Assembly (NCBI RefSeq): GCF_038405225.1
Contig: NZ_CP151657.1
Coordinates: 3,162,001-3,226,000 of the forward strand
Direction of reading: 5' to 3'
Length of the DNA: 64,000 nt
Source: Arthrobacter citreus
GTDB lineage: Bacteria; Actinomycetota; Actinomycetes; Actinomycetales; Micrococcaceae
In this document: positions 48,735 to 57,879 of the stretch, in pieces
How positions within the stretch are numbered: position 1 is the first letter of the stretch
Layout: each line of letters begins with the position of its first letter
Program-made: the position numbers and the translations under genes
Notes under the pieces: model-generated
Database searches by the model: none
The model's input: the letters and a program-made list of their open reading frames with translations, nothing else
Told to the model about the DNA's origin: nothing

Positions 48735-49310
48735 GTGACCTTGACCCCTGACCACACAGCATCGGCCGCGGAACCCCCCGTCCCGGCCACCGGTCCCGCC
48801 AGCGCTTCGGCCGGGCTTTCCACCGAGCGGCTGCAGCTGACTCCCATCACCGCCGCGGAGCTGGACGCCCTGATCGTCCAGTCCCGGCTCCCGGACTGGG
48901 CCCCGGATTTTCCACAGCCCACTGACCACGACGCCGCCCGGCAGTTCTTCGAAGCGGGCCTGAGCACCGTGGAAAAGGCCCTGAGCACCCGCCTCATCCG
49001 CGAACGCTCAACGGACCAGGTGGTGGGGACCATCGGCTTCCTGCTGCTGCCCGAAGAAGGGGACGTTGAGGTCAGCTACAGCATCGTCCCGTCACGGCGC
49101 GGCCAGGGCTACGCCACCGAAGCGCTCACCACGCTGGCACGGCACGCCCTGGACCAGGATGCGGTGTCGCGGGTCATCGCCTACACGGAGCCCGAAAACG
49201 ACGCATCCCAGGCACTGCTGCTCACGGCCGGATTCCTCCCCGTCGAGACTCCGGGCATGGGGCTGGGCTTCATCCTTCAGGCAGCTGCGCTGCCCGAAGC
49301 CAACGTGTAG
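48735..49310 (+). CDS. GNAT-family N-acetyltransferase
   Basis: A 191-residue protein starting at GTG 48735. After a Pro/Ala-rich N-terminus, LSTERLQLTPITAAELDALI begins a RimJ/RimL-type GNAT domain. VEVSYSIVPSRRGQGYATEAL holds the acetyl-CoA loop R-R-G-Q-G-Y-A, and YTEPENDASQALLLTAGF the second conserved motif. The substrate is unknown. The end overlaps the convergent DUF1990 gene by 34 bp. Confidence 0.85.
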   Translation: MTLTPDHTASAAEPPVPATGPASASAGLSTERLQLTPITAAELDALIVQSRLPDWAPDFPQPTDHDAARQFFEAGLSTVEKALSTRLIRERSTDQVVGTIGFLLLPEEGDVEVSYSIVPSRRGQGYATEALTTLARHALDQDAVSRVIAYTEPENDASQALLLTAGFLPVETPGMGLGFILQAAALPEANV

Positions 49311-49855
49311 GCTGCCGCGACATACCGCCGCGTGATGAACCCCTGCACGGCACGGTTGGCGAAATCTCCGGCGGCTATCAGCCGGTTGGCGGGCCTGCTG
49401 TACGCCGCCACCCGGAAGGCCAGCTTTCCCTCGCCGTCCAGCTCGGCGTAAAAGCCCTCCTCACCCTGTTCCGGGTGTCCTTTGAGGGTGCCGTAACCAA
49501 ACCCGGCGCGCTGCCCCGCTATGGGAACGCCGCCGTCGTCGACTTCGGGTTCCTCGGCCCACAGCACGCGGCAGGGGGCGTAATACCGCAGCGGACCCAG
49601 CCCGACTCCCGAGGACATCTCCACGCCCGCAGCCGCGCGGGGTGTCCGCGCCGCAACCCGGAGCCCGGACAGCCGGTGCAGGTCCCAGTTCAGGATGCCG
49701 TTGGCCAGGCGGAGGAATCCTGCCGCCGGATCCGCAACGTCCAGCCGTTCCCGCCGCAGGACCAGCCGGTATCCCTCCGGCCAGCGGTGCGTCAGCGGCT
49801 GGGGATAGGGCCGGCGGGTGTAGCCGGAATCCGGATAACTCAGGCCGCGGATCAC
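49277..49855 (-). CDS. DUF1990 family protein
   Basis: A 192-residue protein. The start GTG 49855 overlaps the stop of the upstream MmcQ-like gene (GTGA), which is preferred over ATG 49876. The family pattern is visible: LSYPDSGYTR, LGPLRYYAPCRVLW, RAGFGYGTLKGHPEQGEEGF and LAFRVAAYSRPANRL, ending VQGFITRRYVAAA. Function unknown; the fold is related to START/SRPBCC-like domains. Co-transcribed with the MmcQ-like gene. Confidence 0.85.
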   Translation of the reverse strand: MIRGLSYPDSGYTRRPYPQPLTHRWPEGYRLVLRRERLDVADPAAGFLRLANGILNWDLHRLSGLRVAARTPRAAAGVEMSSGVGLGPLRYYAPCRVLWAEEPEVDDGGVPIAGQRAGFGYGTLKGHPEQGEEGFYAELDGEGKLAFRVAAYSRPANRLIAAGDFANRAVQGFITRRYVAAAYTLASGSAAA

Positions 49856-50238
49856 CCGCCGGCCAGCCCTTTCCACATCAGCGATTCCCGGTCCCGCCGC
49901 GGCAGCGAGGCCACCACCAGATCGTAGGAGTCCTCCACGAGGTCCTGCACCAGGTCAACGTCCAGGCCGTCGTCGAGCCGCACCGAGTTCCAGTGCTTCT
50001 TGTTCATGTGCCACGCACCGTTGATCTGGGAATGGGCGGCGCGCAGCTGCAGCGCCAGCTCCGGTTCGCATTTGAGGCTGATGGTCAGTGGTGAGCCGCC
50101 CAGCCAGCACAGGGCAAACATCTTCGCTTTTCCGCCCGAGGCCTGCACCTTGAACACTGACGCATCCGGGCCGAACGGAAAGTCCTCATAGGCCCCCGGG
50201 AACTGCAGGCACACCCGCCTAACCTCTGCCTCGTCCAT
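49852..50238 (-). CDS. MmcQ/YjbR-family DNA-binding-like protein
   Basis: A 128-residue protein with the MmcQ/YjbR pattern: VRRVCLQFPGAYEDFPFGPD, VFKVQASGGKAKMFALCWLG, LTISLKCEPELALQLRA and GAWHMNKKHWNSVRLDDGLD, ending LVEDSYDLVVASLPRRDRE. This CyaY-like fold is widespread and of unclear function. Coupled to the DUF1990 gene by a 4-bp overlap. Confidence 0.88.
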   Translation of the reverse strand: MDEAEVRRVCLQFPGAYEDFPFGPDASVFKVQASGGKAKMFALCWLGGSPLTISLKCEPELALQLRAAHSQINGAWHMNKKHWNSVRLDDGLDVDLVQDLVEDSYDLVVASLPRRDRESLMWKGLAGG

Positions 50239-50350
50239 CCATCGAGCCTAGTCCGCCGCAGCACGCAGGCGCCACAAGTGACAGGATGGGAGCACCCGCA
50301 TCTCAACCCGGCGCTCACCCCGAGTGGGCGCCCGAAACACGGAGGACACT

Positions 50351-51178
50351 TTGGCTCGCACAGGACACGGGGACCGGCTGGCGTCGGCCGCCGCGAAGGC
50401 CGCCGATTCCAAGAGCTTTGAACGCGCTGCCCGCGTCGGTTACGCCGCCAGCGGGCTGCTGCATCTGCTCATCGGAGTCATTGCACTGCGGATCGCCTCC
50501 GGAGGCAGCGGCGACGCCGATTCCTCCGGTGCGGTGTCGGCACTGTCCGGGCAGCCGGGCGGGCTGGTGCTGCTCTGGGTCTGCTTCCTGGGCTGCCTCA
50601 CCCTTGCCCTTTTCCAGCTGTCCAGGATTTGGTTGCAGGGCGGAGGCTTGAAGGACAAGGAGCTGTGGAAGATGCGCGGTTCCGCCGCCGGCCAGGCCAT
50701 TGCCTACGGCGCCATCGGCGTGACCTTTGGTTCGTTTGCCCTGGGCGGCGGATCGGACAGCGGCGAAAGCTCCACCAGTTGGAGCGCCCGGCTCATGGCA
50801 CAGCCCGCCGGAGCGCTGCTGCTGGGCCTCGTGGGCCTGGGGATCGTCGCCGTCGGCGGTTACTTCGTCTTCAAGGGCGCCAGCCGCCGCTTCCGCAAAG
50901 ACCTCCGCGCTGTTCCGCCGGGAGCCTGGGACCGCGCGGTCACCGTCACGGGTGTTTTGGGATTCATAGCCAAGGGTATTTCCCTGGCCATCCTTGGCGT
51001 CCTGGTGATGGTTGCCGCAGCCACCGCCGATCCCGAACGTTCCAGCGGTCTCGACGGCGCCCTGCATGCCCTGCGCGAACAGCCCTTTGGCTGGCTGGCT
51101 CTGGGGGCTGTGGGTGCTGGCCTCATTTGCTACGGCCTCTACACCGGGATCCTGCGGGCTCGGTTCGCCAGGCTGTAG
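50351..51178 (+). CDS. DUF1206 family membrane protein
   Basis: A 275-residue membrane protein. TTG 50351 with GGAGG six bases upstream is chosen over GTG 50324. Six hydrophobic segments are arranged as three similar pairs, each beginning with an Arg/Gly-rich turn: ARVGYAASGLLHLLIGVIAL, MRGSAAGQAIAYGAIGVTFG and VTVTGVLGFIAKGISLAILG. This threefold repeat is the DUF1206 architecture. The function is unknown. Confidence 0.85.
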   Translation: MARTGHGDRLASAAAKAADSKSFERAARVGYAASGLLHLLIGVIALRIASGGSGDADSSGAVSALSGQPGGLVLLWVCFLGCLTLALFQLSRIWLQGGGLKDKELWKMRGSAAGQAIAYGAIGVTFGSFALGGGSDSGESSTSWSARLMAQPAGALLLGLVGLGIVAVGGYFVFKGASRRFRKDLRAVPPGAWDRAVTVTGVLGFIAKGISLAILGVLVMVAAATADPERSSGLDGALHALREQPFGWLALGAVGAGLICYGLYTGILRARFARL

Positions 51179-51202
51179 GCGGCTTCCAAGCTGCAGGAGG
51201 GC

Positions 51203-51631
51203 TCAGAGCCCGAAGTGCGGGGCCTCAATAACGGGGCAGGTGTTCATGACAACGTCCAGGCCGGCGTCCTCGGCACGGCGGGCTGCCGCTTCGTCAATAA
51301 CGCCCAGCTGCAGCCACACCGCTTTGGCGCCGACGGCGATGGCCTGGTCCACGACGTCACCAACACGGCTCGAGTTCACGAAACAGTCCACGACATCGAT
51401 GGGGCCCGGAATGTCGCTGAGCCGCTTGTAGCCCTGGTTGCCGTGGACGTCATCGCCCTTGAGGCTGACCGGAATGATCTCCATGCCCAGGTGGTCCTGA
51501 ATGTACTTGGACACCCCCAGCGCCGTGCGCAGGGGGTTGTTGGACAGCCCGACGACGGCCCACCGGCCCTTCTCCCGAAGCAGGCGCTCGACTACCGCCG
51601 GGTCATTTACGTGTGCGCCGTCAACTGCCAT
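51203..51631 (-). CDS. CoA-binding domain protein (YccU-like)
   Basis: A 142-residue Rossmann protein. GRWAVVGLSNNPLRTALGVS contains the CoA/nucleotide-binding glycine loop, and IPGPIDVVDCFVNSSRVGDV and GAKAVWLQLGVIDEAAARRA complete the family pattern. YccU-type proteins resemble the CoA-binding domain of succinyl-CoA synthetase; their role is unknown. It converges with the DUF1206 gene and reads toward it. Confidence 0.88.
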   Translation of the reverse strand: MAVDGAHVNDPAVVERLLREKGRWAVVGLSNNPLRTALGVSKYIQDHLGMEIIPVSLKGDDVHGNQGYKRLSDIPGPIDVVDCFVNSSRVGDVVDQAIAVGAKAVWLQLGVIDEAAARRAEDAGLDVVMNTCPVIEAPHFGL

Positions 51632-51670
51632 GTGCCGTCCTTTGTGGGAGCCGTGATGGGGCTCCAGCTT

Positions 51671-51718
51671 ACGCCGGGGCTGCGGACACCCGCGAGGAGG
51701 TGTCCGCAGCCCCGGCGT
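51671..51718. terminator. strong GC-rich terminator hairpin
   Basis: A perfect 20-bp stem (51671-51690 with 51699-51718; arm ACGCCGGGGCTGCGGACACC) and 8-base loop between the surface-protein gene and the CoA-binding gene, both on the minus strand. It ends the long surface-protein transcript. A short T-run (AAGC beyond) is poor, so it may also protect the mRNA 3' end. Confidence 0.75.
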
Positions 51719-51736
51719 TATGCGGAGGAAACCCGG

Positions 51737-54700
51737 CTACAGATCCTCGCCGGATCCGCGGCGCCGCTTAGCCGCCAGGAGCAGCAAGGCCCCAAGCCCC
51801 AGGGCTCCGGCTCCCGCCGACATCACCAGAACCGTCCCGTCGCTGCCGGTTGTGGGGAGCTTCCCCCGCTTTCCGGGCTTCTCCGGCTTTTCCGGAGCGG
51901 GTGTTGGCGCCGGCGTCGGAGCTGGTGTCGGCGTCGGCGTCGGAGTCGGAGTCGGCTCCACTACGGTGTAGGCATTGGTTACCGTGAGGCTGGCTGAACC
52001 GCCGGCCGCCACTGCAACCGGATCCGGCAGCGTGGTCTGCACGGTCACGGTTTCGCTGCTGCCGTTTGCCGGCTCCGTCACCACACACTCCGATCCTGCC
52101 TGCACGCCGGGAGTTTCCTGGCTGTAGCTGCCGGTGAAGCCGGACGGAACCGTGATCTCGGTTTCCAGGGTCAGGTCCTCACCAATAGCGCACCGGAGCA
52201 TGAGCCTGACCTCACCCTGTTGTCCGGCGGCGCCTCCCGTAATCGCCTTGGTGACGGTGACAACTCCGGGGTTGAAGCCGTAGGTGTTGGTTACCGTTCC
52301 CGCCACCGAGCCGCCGCCCACGATCGTCAGGACACCCGGAAGATCCGTGGTGACTCCAACTTCCGCAGTGGAACCGGTAACCGGCTCCGTCACGGTGCAT
52401 TCGGCTCCGGTGGGGACGGTGTCGAAAGTCCAGGCGCTGGGGTCCGTGGTCCCGGCGGCAACCGTGACCGTTTCATTCAGGACCTCAACATCACCGGAGA
52501 GGCACACGACGTTCAACTGGATCTCGCCCTGCTCCCCGGCTGCTTCACCGGCCACGACCTTGTTCAGCACCAGCGAACCGGCGATGAAGGTGTAGGTGTT
52601 GGCCACCACGGCTTCCGCACCGTCACCGGCCGGAATCGTGACCGGGTCCGGCAGATCGGTCTGCACGCCAACGGTTTCCGTTGCGCCGGTGACCGGTTCA
52701 GTCACCGTGCACTCGGCTCCGGCGGGCAGGTCCTCAAAGGCCGTCTCGAAGGTCTCTGTTTCGCCGCCCGGGATGTTGACCGTCTCATTCAGCACGGTGC
52801 CGCCGTCGTCGGTGCAGACGACGAGCAGCTGCACGTCTCCCTGGGAACCCGCGGCCTCGCCGGCAAAGGTTTTACGCACTGCCAGCGTGCCCGGGTTGAA
52901 GGAATACGTGTTGGTCACCTGCGCCTCGACCACGTCCCCTGCGGGAATGGTGACGGGATCCGGTGTTACGGTGACCACCGAAATGGCGCCCGTGGTGCCG
53001 GCACTGGTTTCCGTCACGGTGCACTCGGTTCCTGCCGGAATGTTGCGGAACTGGGCATCTCCGGTGCCCGTAATGCCCGGCTGGATGTTCCAGGTTTCGA
53101 GCAGAACCGATCCGTCCGGTCCGCAGCTGACAACGATGGTGATCGCCTCTTGAAGGCCCGCTGCCTCGCCGTCAACCGTCTTGAACACCTGCAGGACACC
53201 GGGTTTGAGGGTGTAGGTGTTGGTCACCGTTGCGGTGGCCGCGCCCCCGGCCGGGACGACCACCGTGTCCGGCAGCGCCACATCCACCGCAACAGTCGCC
53301 GTTTCACCGGTCGCCGGTTCGGTAACATCACACTCGGCGTTGGCCGGAATGTCCGTGAAGGTCTGGGAAACACCGGTGGCTGATCCCGCGGCCAGTGAAA
53401 CGGTCTCGTTCAGCACGGTGGCTCCGTCACTGGTGCAGGTCACCTGCAGGGTCACTGCGCCCTGCTGTCCCGCCGCCGGCCCGGCCAGCGCCTTCGTTAC
53501 GGTCAGGCTGCCCGGGTTGAGCGTGTAGGTGTCGGTCACCGTGATTTCCGCGCCGCCGGCGGGTGGAATAACTACGTCTCCGGTGCTTTCCGTGACGACG
53601 CCGACGGCGGTGGTGGCGCCGGTGGACGTTTCCACCACGGTGCAGGTGGCGCCCGCGGGGACACCTGGATATTCGTTCCGAATGGTGTCGGTGGAACCGG
53701 CGGGAATGGTAATGGTTTGGCTGAACACGGTGGTGCCGGCGCTGGTGCAGGTCAGCGAGAGCACCACGTCGCCCTGCTGCCCGGCCGCGGCACCGGCAAT
53801 GACCTTGTTGACCGCGATGACGCCGGGGTTATAGGTGTAGTCGTTGCTGACCGTGCTGGTCACGCTGTCAGCAACCGGAATCGTCACGTCGGCGGGAAGG
53901 GTGGGCGTCGCCGTCACTTCGGTGGTGCTGCCGGTGGTTGGTTCGGTGACGGTGCAGACCGTCCCGGCGGGCACATCGGCGAATTCCGTGGTGAAGGGCT
54001 CAGTCTGTCCGGCCGGAATGGTCACCGTGGTGTTCAGTGCGGTGCCGCAGACGACCTGCAGGACAACCACACCGTGGTTGCCGGCAGCTTCACCGGTGAA
54101 TAGCTTTTCCACCACCAGGGTGCCCGGAGCGAACGTGTAGGTGTCGGTGACCGTGGCCTGCGCCGCCGTTCCGGCCTCGATAGTGACGGGCTGCGGCAGC
54201 GCCGTACTGACGAGGACGGTGTCTGTGGCCCCGGTGACGGGTTCTGTCACGGTGCAGGTGTTGCCAACGGGAATCCCGGTGAAGGTTTGGGACGCCCCGG
54301 TGGTGCTGCCGGCTTCCACCTCAAGGGTGAACTGATATCCGGTTCCGCAGTCGATGGCGATGGTGACCGCTTCTTGGCTGCCGGCTGCTTCGCCGAGAAT
54401 GGTCTTGGTGACCGTCAGGGATCCGACGGCGAAGAATTCCGCGGTGGCGGTGGCGGTGCTGGACAGGTCCCGGGTGTTGGCCAGAATCAGTTTTTGCGCT
54501 GCCGTCACGTCGGGATTGGTGCCGTCATACAGGTAGACGTTGCCGGTGGGCACCGTGACCACCGCCCGCGCGGTGACCATCGCCGGGTCCGTGCTGCCCG
54601 TATCGCTGCGGACCCACACCTGGGTTCCCGATGGCACCGGATTTTCCAGCGGCTGGGTGCCCGCCGCGTCGGTGTAGAGGCTGTAGCCGGCAGGAACGCT

Positions 54701-55471
54701 GACAGTCACTGTGGCGGCGTCTTCGGCGGCAACCGTGTAAGGACCGGTGACCCCGTCAGTGGGGCCGGCTGCCGTGGCCGGGGTGATGCTGATGTCCGGC
54801 GCGTCCGGTTCGGTAAGGGGGCCGGCGGCGACCGTGGCGTTCACGATCGCTTGGACGGCCGGGTACAGCGCGTTGCGGGGATTCACGACGTAGCCGTCGC
54901 TGAAGAACCAGATGGCCGCCTGGACGGCTGCCGCCCGCTGATTGTTATTCAGCCCCGCCGGCTGGTTGGGGACGGCGGGGTAGTACGAGTTGAGGATCCG
55001 GTTGACGTAGCCAATGTTGGGCACGGTCGCTTCGTCCCACGTGCCGTTCTCATAACCGATCCCGACACGGGTTTCGGTGCGGATATCGATGCAGTACATG
55101 GGCGCCGTTGTTTCGCCGTTAATGTCCTCGGTAACGATGACGCCGGCGAAACTCGGGTTATTGGTTTCGTAGCCTTGCGGGATGGATGTCGGGTACGTCG
55201 TGACCGGCCACGTGGTCCCCACCGGAGGCAGGGCTCCCGTCAGGGCCTGCCCCTCCCCCAGTCGGCTGATGACAATGTCGGTGTTGGGGCCGTAAGGCCC
55301 GTTAGCCGTCGGGACCCCCCGCACAAATTCGATTCTGGCCGACGCCGGAGAAGCGAGCGGGGCAGCCACCATCAGCAGCGCCAGGAGCACCCCCAGCAGG
55401 CCGCGTCCGGTAACTTGCAACGGCTTTCTCAGCGCTCCGTGGTGTGCTGCGGAAAGTGGTTGTGAACTCAT
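51737..55471 (-). CDS. LPXTG surface protein with thioester-type domain and eight DUF5979-like repeats
   Basis: A 1244-residue wall-anchored protein. A signal peptide (about 20-45, LLGVLLALLMVAAPLASPAS) precedes an N-terminal domain with YCID (Cys127) and VQAAIWFFSDG (Gln184), the Cys/Gln pair of thioester (TQXA) adhesin domains that can bond covalently to host or matrix amines. Then a linker and eight repeats of about 105 residues (about 351-1190), each opening like GSLTVTK...GEAAG and closing like VTNTYTF, each with two Cys (in VxC and xCTVTEP). A Thr/Pro stretch leads to LPTTG (1205-1209), a membrane helix and KRRR. Sortase-linked adhesin. No sortase gene lies nearby. Confidence 0.88.
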   Translation of the reverse strand: MSSQPLSAAHHGALRKPLQVTGRGLLGVLLALLMVAAPLASPASARIEFVRGVPTANGPYGPNTDIVISRLGEGQALTGALPPVGTTWPVTTYPTSIPQGYETNNPSFAGVIVTEDINGETTAPMYCIDIRTETRVGIGYENGTWDEATVPNIGYVNRILNSYYPAVPNQPAGLNNNQRAAAVQAAIWFFSDGYVVNPRNALYPAVQAIVNATVAAGPLTEPDAPDISITPATAAGPTDGVTGPYTVAAEDAATVTVSVPAGYSLYTDAAGTQPLENPVPSGTQVWVRSDTGSTDPAMVTARAVVTVPTGNVYLYDGTNPDVTAAQKLILANTRDLSSTATATAEFFAVGSLTVTKTILGEAAGSQEAVTIAIDCGTGYQFTLEVEAGSTTGASQTFTGIPVGNTCTVTEPVTGATDTVLVSTALPQPVTIEAGTAAQATVTDTYTFAPGTLVVEKLFTGEAAGNHGVVVLQVVCGTALNTTVTIPAGQTEPFTTEFADVPAGTVCTVTEPTTGSTTEVTATPTLPADVTIPVADSVTSTVSNDYTYNPGVIAVNKVIAGAAAGQQGDVVLSLTCTSAGTTVFSQTITIPAGSTDTIRNEYPGVPAGATCTVVETSTGATTAVGVVTESTGDVVIPPAGGAEITVTDTYTLNPGSLTVTKALAGPAAGQQGAVTLQVTCTSDGATVLNETVSLAAGSATGVSQTFTDIPANAECDVTEPATGETATVAVDVALPDTVVVPAGGAATATVTNTYTLKPGVLQVFKTVDGEAAGLQEAITIVVSCGPDGSVLLETWNIQPGITGTGDAQFRNIPAGTECTVTETSAGTTGAISVVTVTPDPVTIPAGDVVEAQVTNTYSFNPGTLAVRKTFAGEAAGSQGDVQLLVVCTDDGGTVLNETVNIPGGETETFETAFEDLPAGAECTVTEPVTGATETVGVQTDLPDPVTIPAGDGAEAVVANTYTFIAGSLVLNKVVAGEAAGEQGEIQLNVVCLSGDVEVLNETVTVAAGTTDPSAWTFDTVPTGAECTVTEPVTGSTAEVGVTTDLPGVLTIVGGGSVAGTVTNTYGFNPGVVTVTKAITGGAAGQQGEVRLMLRCAIGEDLTLETEITVPSGFTGSYSQETPGVQAGSECVVTEPANGSSETVTVQTTLPDPVAVAAGGSASLTVTNAYTVVEPTPTPTPTPTPAPTPAPTPAPEKPEKPGKRGKLPTTGSDGTVLVMSAGAGALGLGALLLLAAKRRRGSGEDL

Positions 55472-55770
55472 AGGGTGTGCCTGCCTCTGTTGAGATCAAA
55501 AAGCGCAGTGAAACGCTTGGGGTTCCCGAACATATCGGCAGGCAACAACAGCGTTCCAGAGCGGCAAGCAATATTGGCTGTTCAACTCGCAAAGTTTTTG
55601 GAAGCTGCGTCTGCTCCGGAGCAAAAACCCGGGAAAACCGGAGCATGTACCTTTCCGGCAACCCGGAGAAACTCGTTGAGGACGCGGAAAAATACGGGCC
55701 GAATACTTGCGCCGGGATCCAGGAAAGGCGGCTTGACTCCGACGCAGCGTCATAGTTCTTACTCAAGAGC

Positions 55771-57096
55771 ATGAATCGAACCACAATTTTCTACCTCACG
55801 TCCTACGCCCTGTCACTGCTGGGCAACTCGGTAGCTGCAATAGCCCTTCCCCTGATCGTGCTGCAGGCTACCGGCAGCATCATGTCCGCCGGCATCCTGG
55901 CGGTAGCCACCGCCATCCCCGCATTTCTGGCCGGGCTGCTGACGGGAGTGGTCATTGACCGCGTCAACCGACGCACTGCCTCTGCGGCTGCAGACGTTAT
56001 TTCCGCCGTTTCGCTTGCGGCGCTGCCGGTGGTCGATGCCCTCACCGGCCTGAGTCTGGGATGGTTTATTGTTTTCGGCATTCTTGGTGCGCTGGGTGAT
56101 ATGCCGGGCTTAACGGCGCGGGAGGCGCTCCTTCCGGCCGTAGCCCGTTCAGCAGGTCTTTCCGCCGGGAAACTCATCGGAATTCGGGAGAGCATCGGGG
56201 CGATGGTTATGGTTATTGGCCCGGCTGCCGCGGGCGGATTAATGCTCTCCTTCGAGGGGTCGACCGTCCTCTGGATAACCGCCGCAACTTCACTGGCTGC
56301 GGCTGCAGTGACGCTGCTGATGCCGCGCAGCACCGGTGTTCATGCTGCCGCCCCGGACGCTGCCCGGGAAGCTGACCCGGAATCCATTGAAGATTCCGCT
56401 CCGGCAGGCGCCTCCGCAGGGAACCAGCTGCGGCAGGGCTGGGCCACCTTGTTCCGGGGCGACAAAACCCTGCGCGCCGCCACCTTCCTGACCCTGGCGA
56501 TGGTGGCTTCCCTGGTTGCCCTGCAGGGCATCATCCTGCCCGCCCATTTTTCGCTGGGAAACAACCCCGGGCAGCTGGGCTTCACCCTCACCGCGCTGGC
56601 AGCCGGCACTTTGGCGGGCGGCATCCTCTACGCCGGCTGGTGTTCCGGGGCCGGCCGGCGCCGCTGGCTGACGGCAGGCCTTGCCGGGACGGCGGCCGGC
56701 CTGGCCATCCTGGGCGCCCTCCCGCCGTCGTGGGTTCTGATGGCCGGAGCCGTGATCCTGGGCTTGGCCTCCGGGCTGCTGGGATGTGGAACGGGAACCC
56801 TGATGGTTGAACGCATTCCGGAAGAGATGCTGGGACGGATTATGGGAACCCAAAACTCCCTGGCCCTTCTTGCGGCGCCACTGGGGATGCTCGCGGCCGC
56901 CGTGATCGCCGAACGGCACGGGCTGGCAGCGGCAGGCATCACGGTTGCCGCTGCGTGGACGCTGGCGGCGGTTTGGGCACTGACATCGCCTTCCCTGCGA
57001 CTTCCCGCGACTGCCACGGCAGGGGCGGGAAGCCCACACCTGGCAACACCCGGCACAATGGACCCGGAGAGGACGGTTGCCCATGAAAAGCAGTGA
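55771..57096 (+). CDS. MFS transporter
   Basis: A 441-residue membrane protein with about twelve hydrophobic segments. SLLGNSVAAIALPLIVLQATG opens it, GVVIDRVNRRTA is the loop 2-3 motif of drug-efflux-like MFS proteins, and GLLGCGTGTLMVERIPEEML lies in the second half. A charged central loop (about 190-220) separates the two six-helix halves. It is coupled to a MerR regulator (14-bp overlap), so it is probably induced by a ligand that it exports. The substrate is unknown. The 299-bp gap before it shows no gene. Confidence 0.85.
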   Translation: MNRTTIFYLTSYALSLLGNSVAAIALPLIVLQATGSIMSAGILAVATAIPAFLAGLLTGVVIDRVNRRTASAAADVISAVSLAALPVVDALTGLSLGWFIVFGILGALGDMPGLTAREALLPAVARSAGLSAGKLIGIRESIGAMVMVIGPAAAGGLMLSFEGSTVLWITAATSLAAAAVTLLMPRSTGVHAAAPDAAREADPESIEDSAPAGASAGNQLRQGWATLFRGDKTLRAATFLTLAMVASLVALQGIILPAHFSLGNNPGQLGFTLTALAAGTLAGGILYAGWCSGAGRRRWLTAGLAGTAAGLAILGALPPSWVLMAGAVILGLASGLLGCGTGTLMVERIPEEMLGRIMGTQNSLALLAAPLGMLAAAVIAERHGLAAAGITVAAAWTLAAVWALTSPSLRLPATATAGAGSPHLATPGTMDPERTVAHEKQ

Positions 57097-57853
57097 GCTG
57101 GCTGCGCTGGCCGGAGTGACGGTGCGGGCTTTGCGGCATTATCACCAGCTTGGCGTGCTGCCCGAACCGGAGCGCGGGTACAACGGTTACCGCAGCTACG
57201 ACGCCAGGGATCTGATCCGCCTCCTGCGCATTAAGCGCCTGGCCGCCATCGGAATTCCGCTGGATGCAATGGGGGAGCTGTTGGACGATGACGGCGTACA
57301 CCGCGGCGGGGCAGGTCCGGCCGCGCTCCTTGATGAACTGGAGGAAGGCATCGACGCGGAGCTGGCACGGTTGCAGCAGCAGAAACGCCTGATCAGCGGC
57401 CTGCGGACGGCACAGGCACTGGATCTGCCGCCGGAGCTGGCCCTTATTGTCGATTCTTTTGCCGCCTCGGCGCCGCCGTCAGTACGCCGGATGGACCGCG
57501 AGCAGGCGGTGCTCCTCGCACATCTTGCCGGCGAGGAGGGTCTTGACGGGCTCACGCAGGTGTACAAGAAAATGAGCTCCCCGGACCTGGCCGAACAGGT
57601 GCTGCAGTTTTACGCGGGCTTCGCCGCACTCACGCCGGAGACCCCCGCCGAAGACCTGGAGCGCCTGGTTGCCGGATTTATGGAAACCGTCGCCGGGCCG
57701 GTCAAGGCGGCGCTGGCAGGTTCGGAAACGCCCCTCTTTGCGGATGAATCGGCTGTTGCGGCAGTTTTCGACGAGTACCGGCACAGCGCACTCAATTCCG
57801 CCCAGCAGCTTGCCTTGGCCCGAATCACGGCCCGACTGGAGAGTGCCGGCTAA
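57083..57853 (+). CDS. MerR-family transcriptional regulator
   Basis: A 256-residue regulator. The N-terminal winged helix (MKSSELAALAGVTVRALRHY, then LGVLPEPERGYNGYRSYDA and LIRLLRIKRLAAIGIPL) is complete. A coiled coil (LDELEEGIDAELARLQQQKR) follows, and then a helical effector domain of about 130 residues resembling TipAS/globin-like ligand domains. ATG 57083 after GAGAGGA is used instead of TTG 57077. It likely controls the upstream MFS gene. Confidence 0.88.
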   Translation: MKSSELAALAGVTVRALRHYHQLGVLPEPERGYNGYRSYDARDLIRLLRIKRLAAIGIPLDAMGELLDDDGVHRGGAGPAALLDELEEGIDAELARLQQQKRLISGLRTAQALDLPPELALIVDSFAASAPPSVRRMDREQAVLLAHLAGEEGLDGLTQVYKKMSSPDLAEQVLQFYAGFAALTPETPAEDLERLVAGFMETVAGPVKAALAGSETPLFADESAVAAVFDEYRHSALNSAQQLALARITARLESAG

Positions 57854-57879
57854 GCTCCACCGGTTGGCGCCCCACGGCC

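Noticed and set aside
51768-55465. Regularly spaced repeats suggesting a CRISPR array
   Set aside because: Period is about 315 bp, in frame, and encodes the DUF5979-like protein repeats; no short direct repeats with unique spacers.
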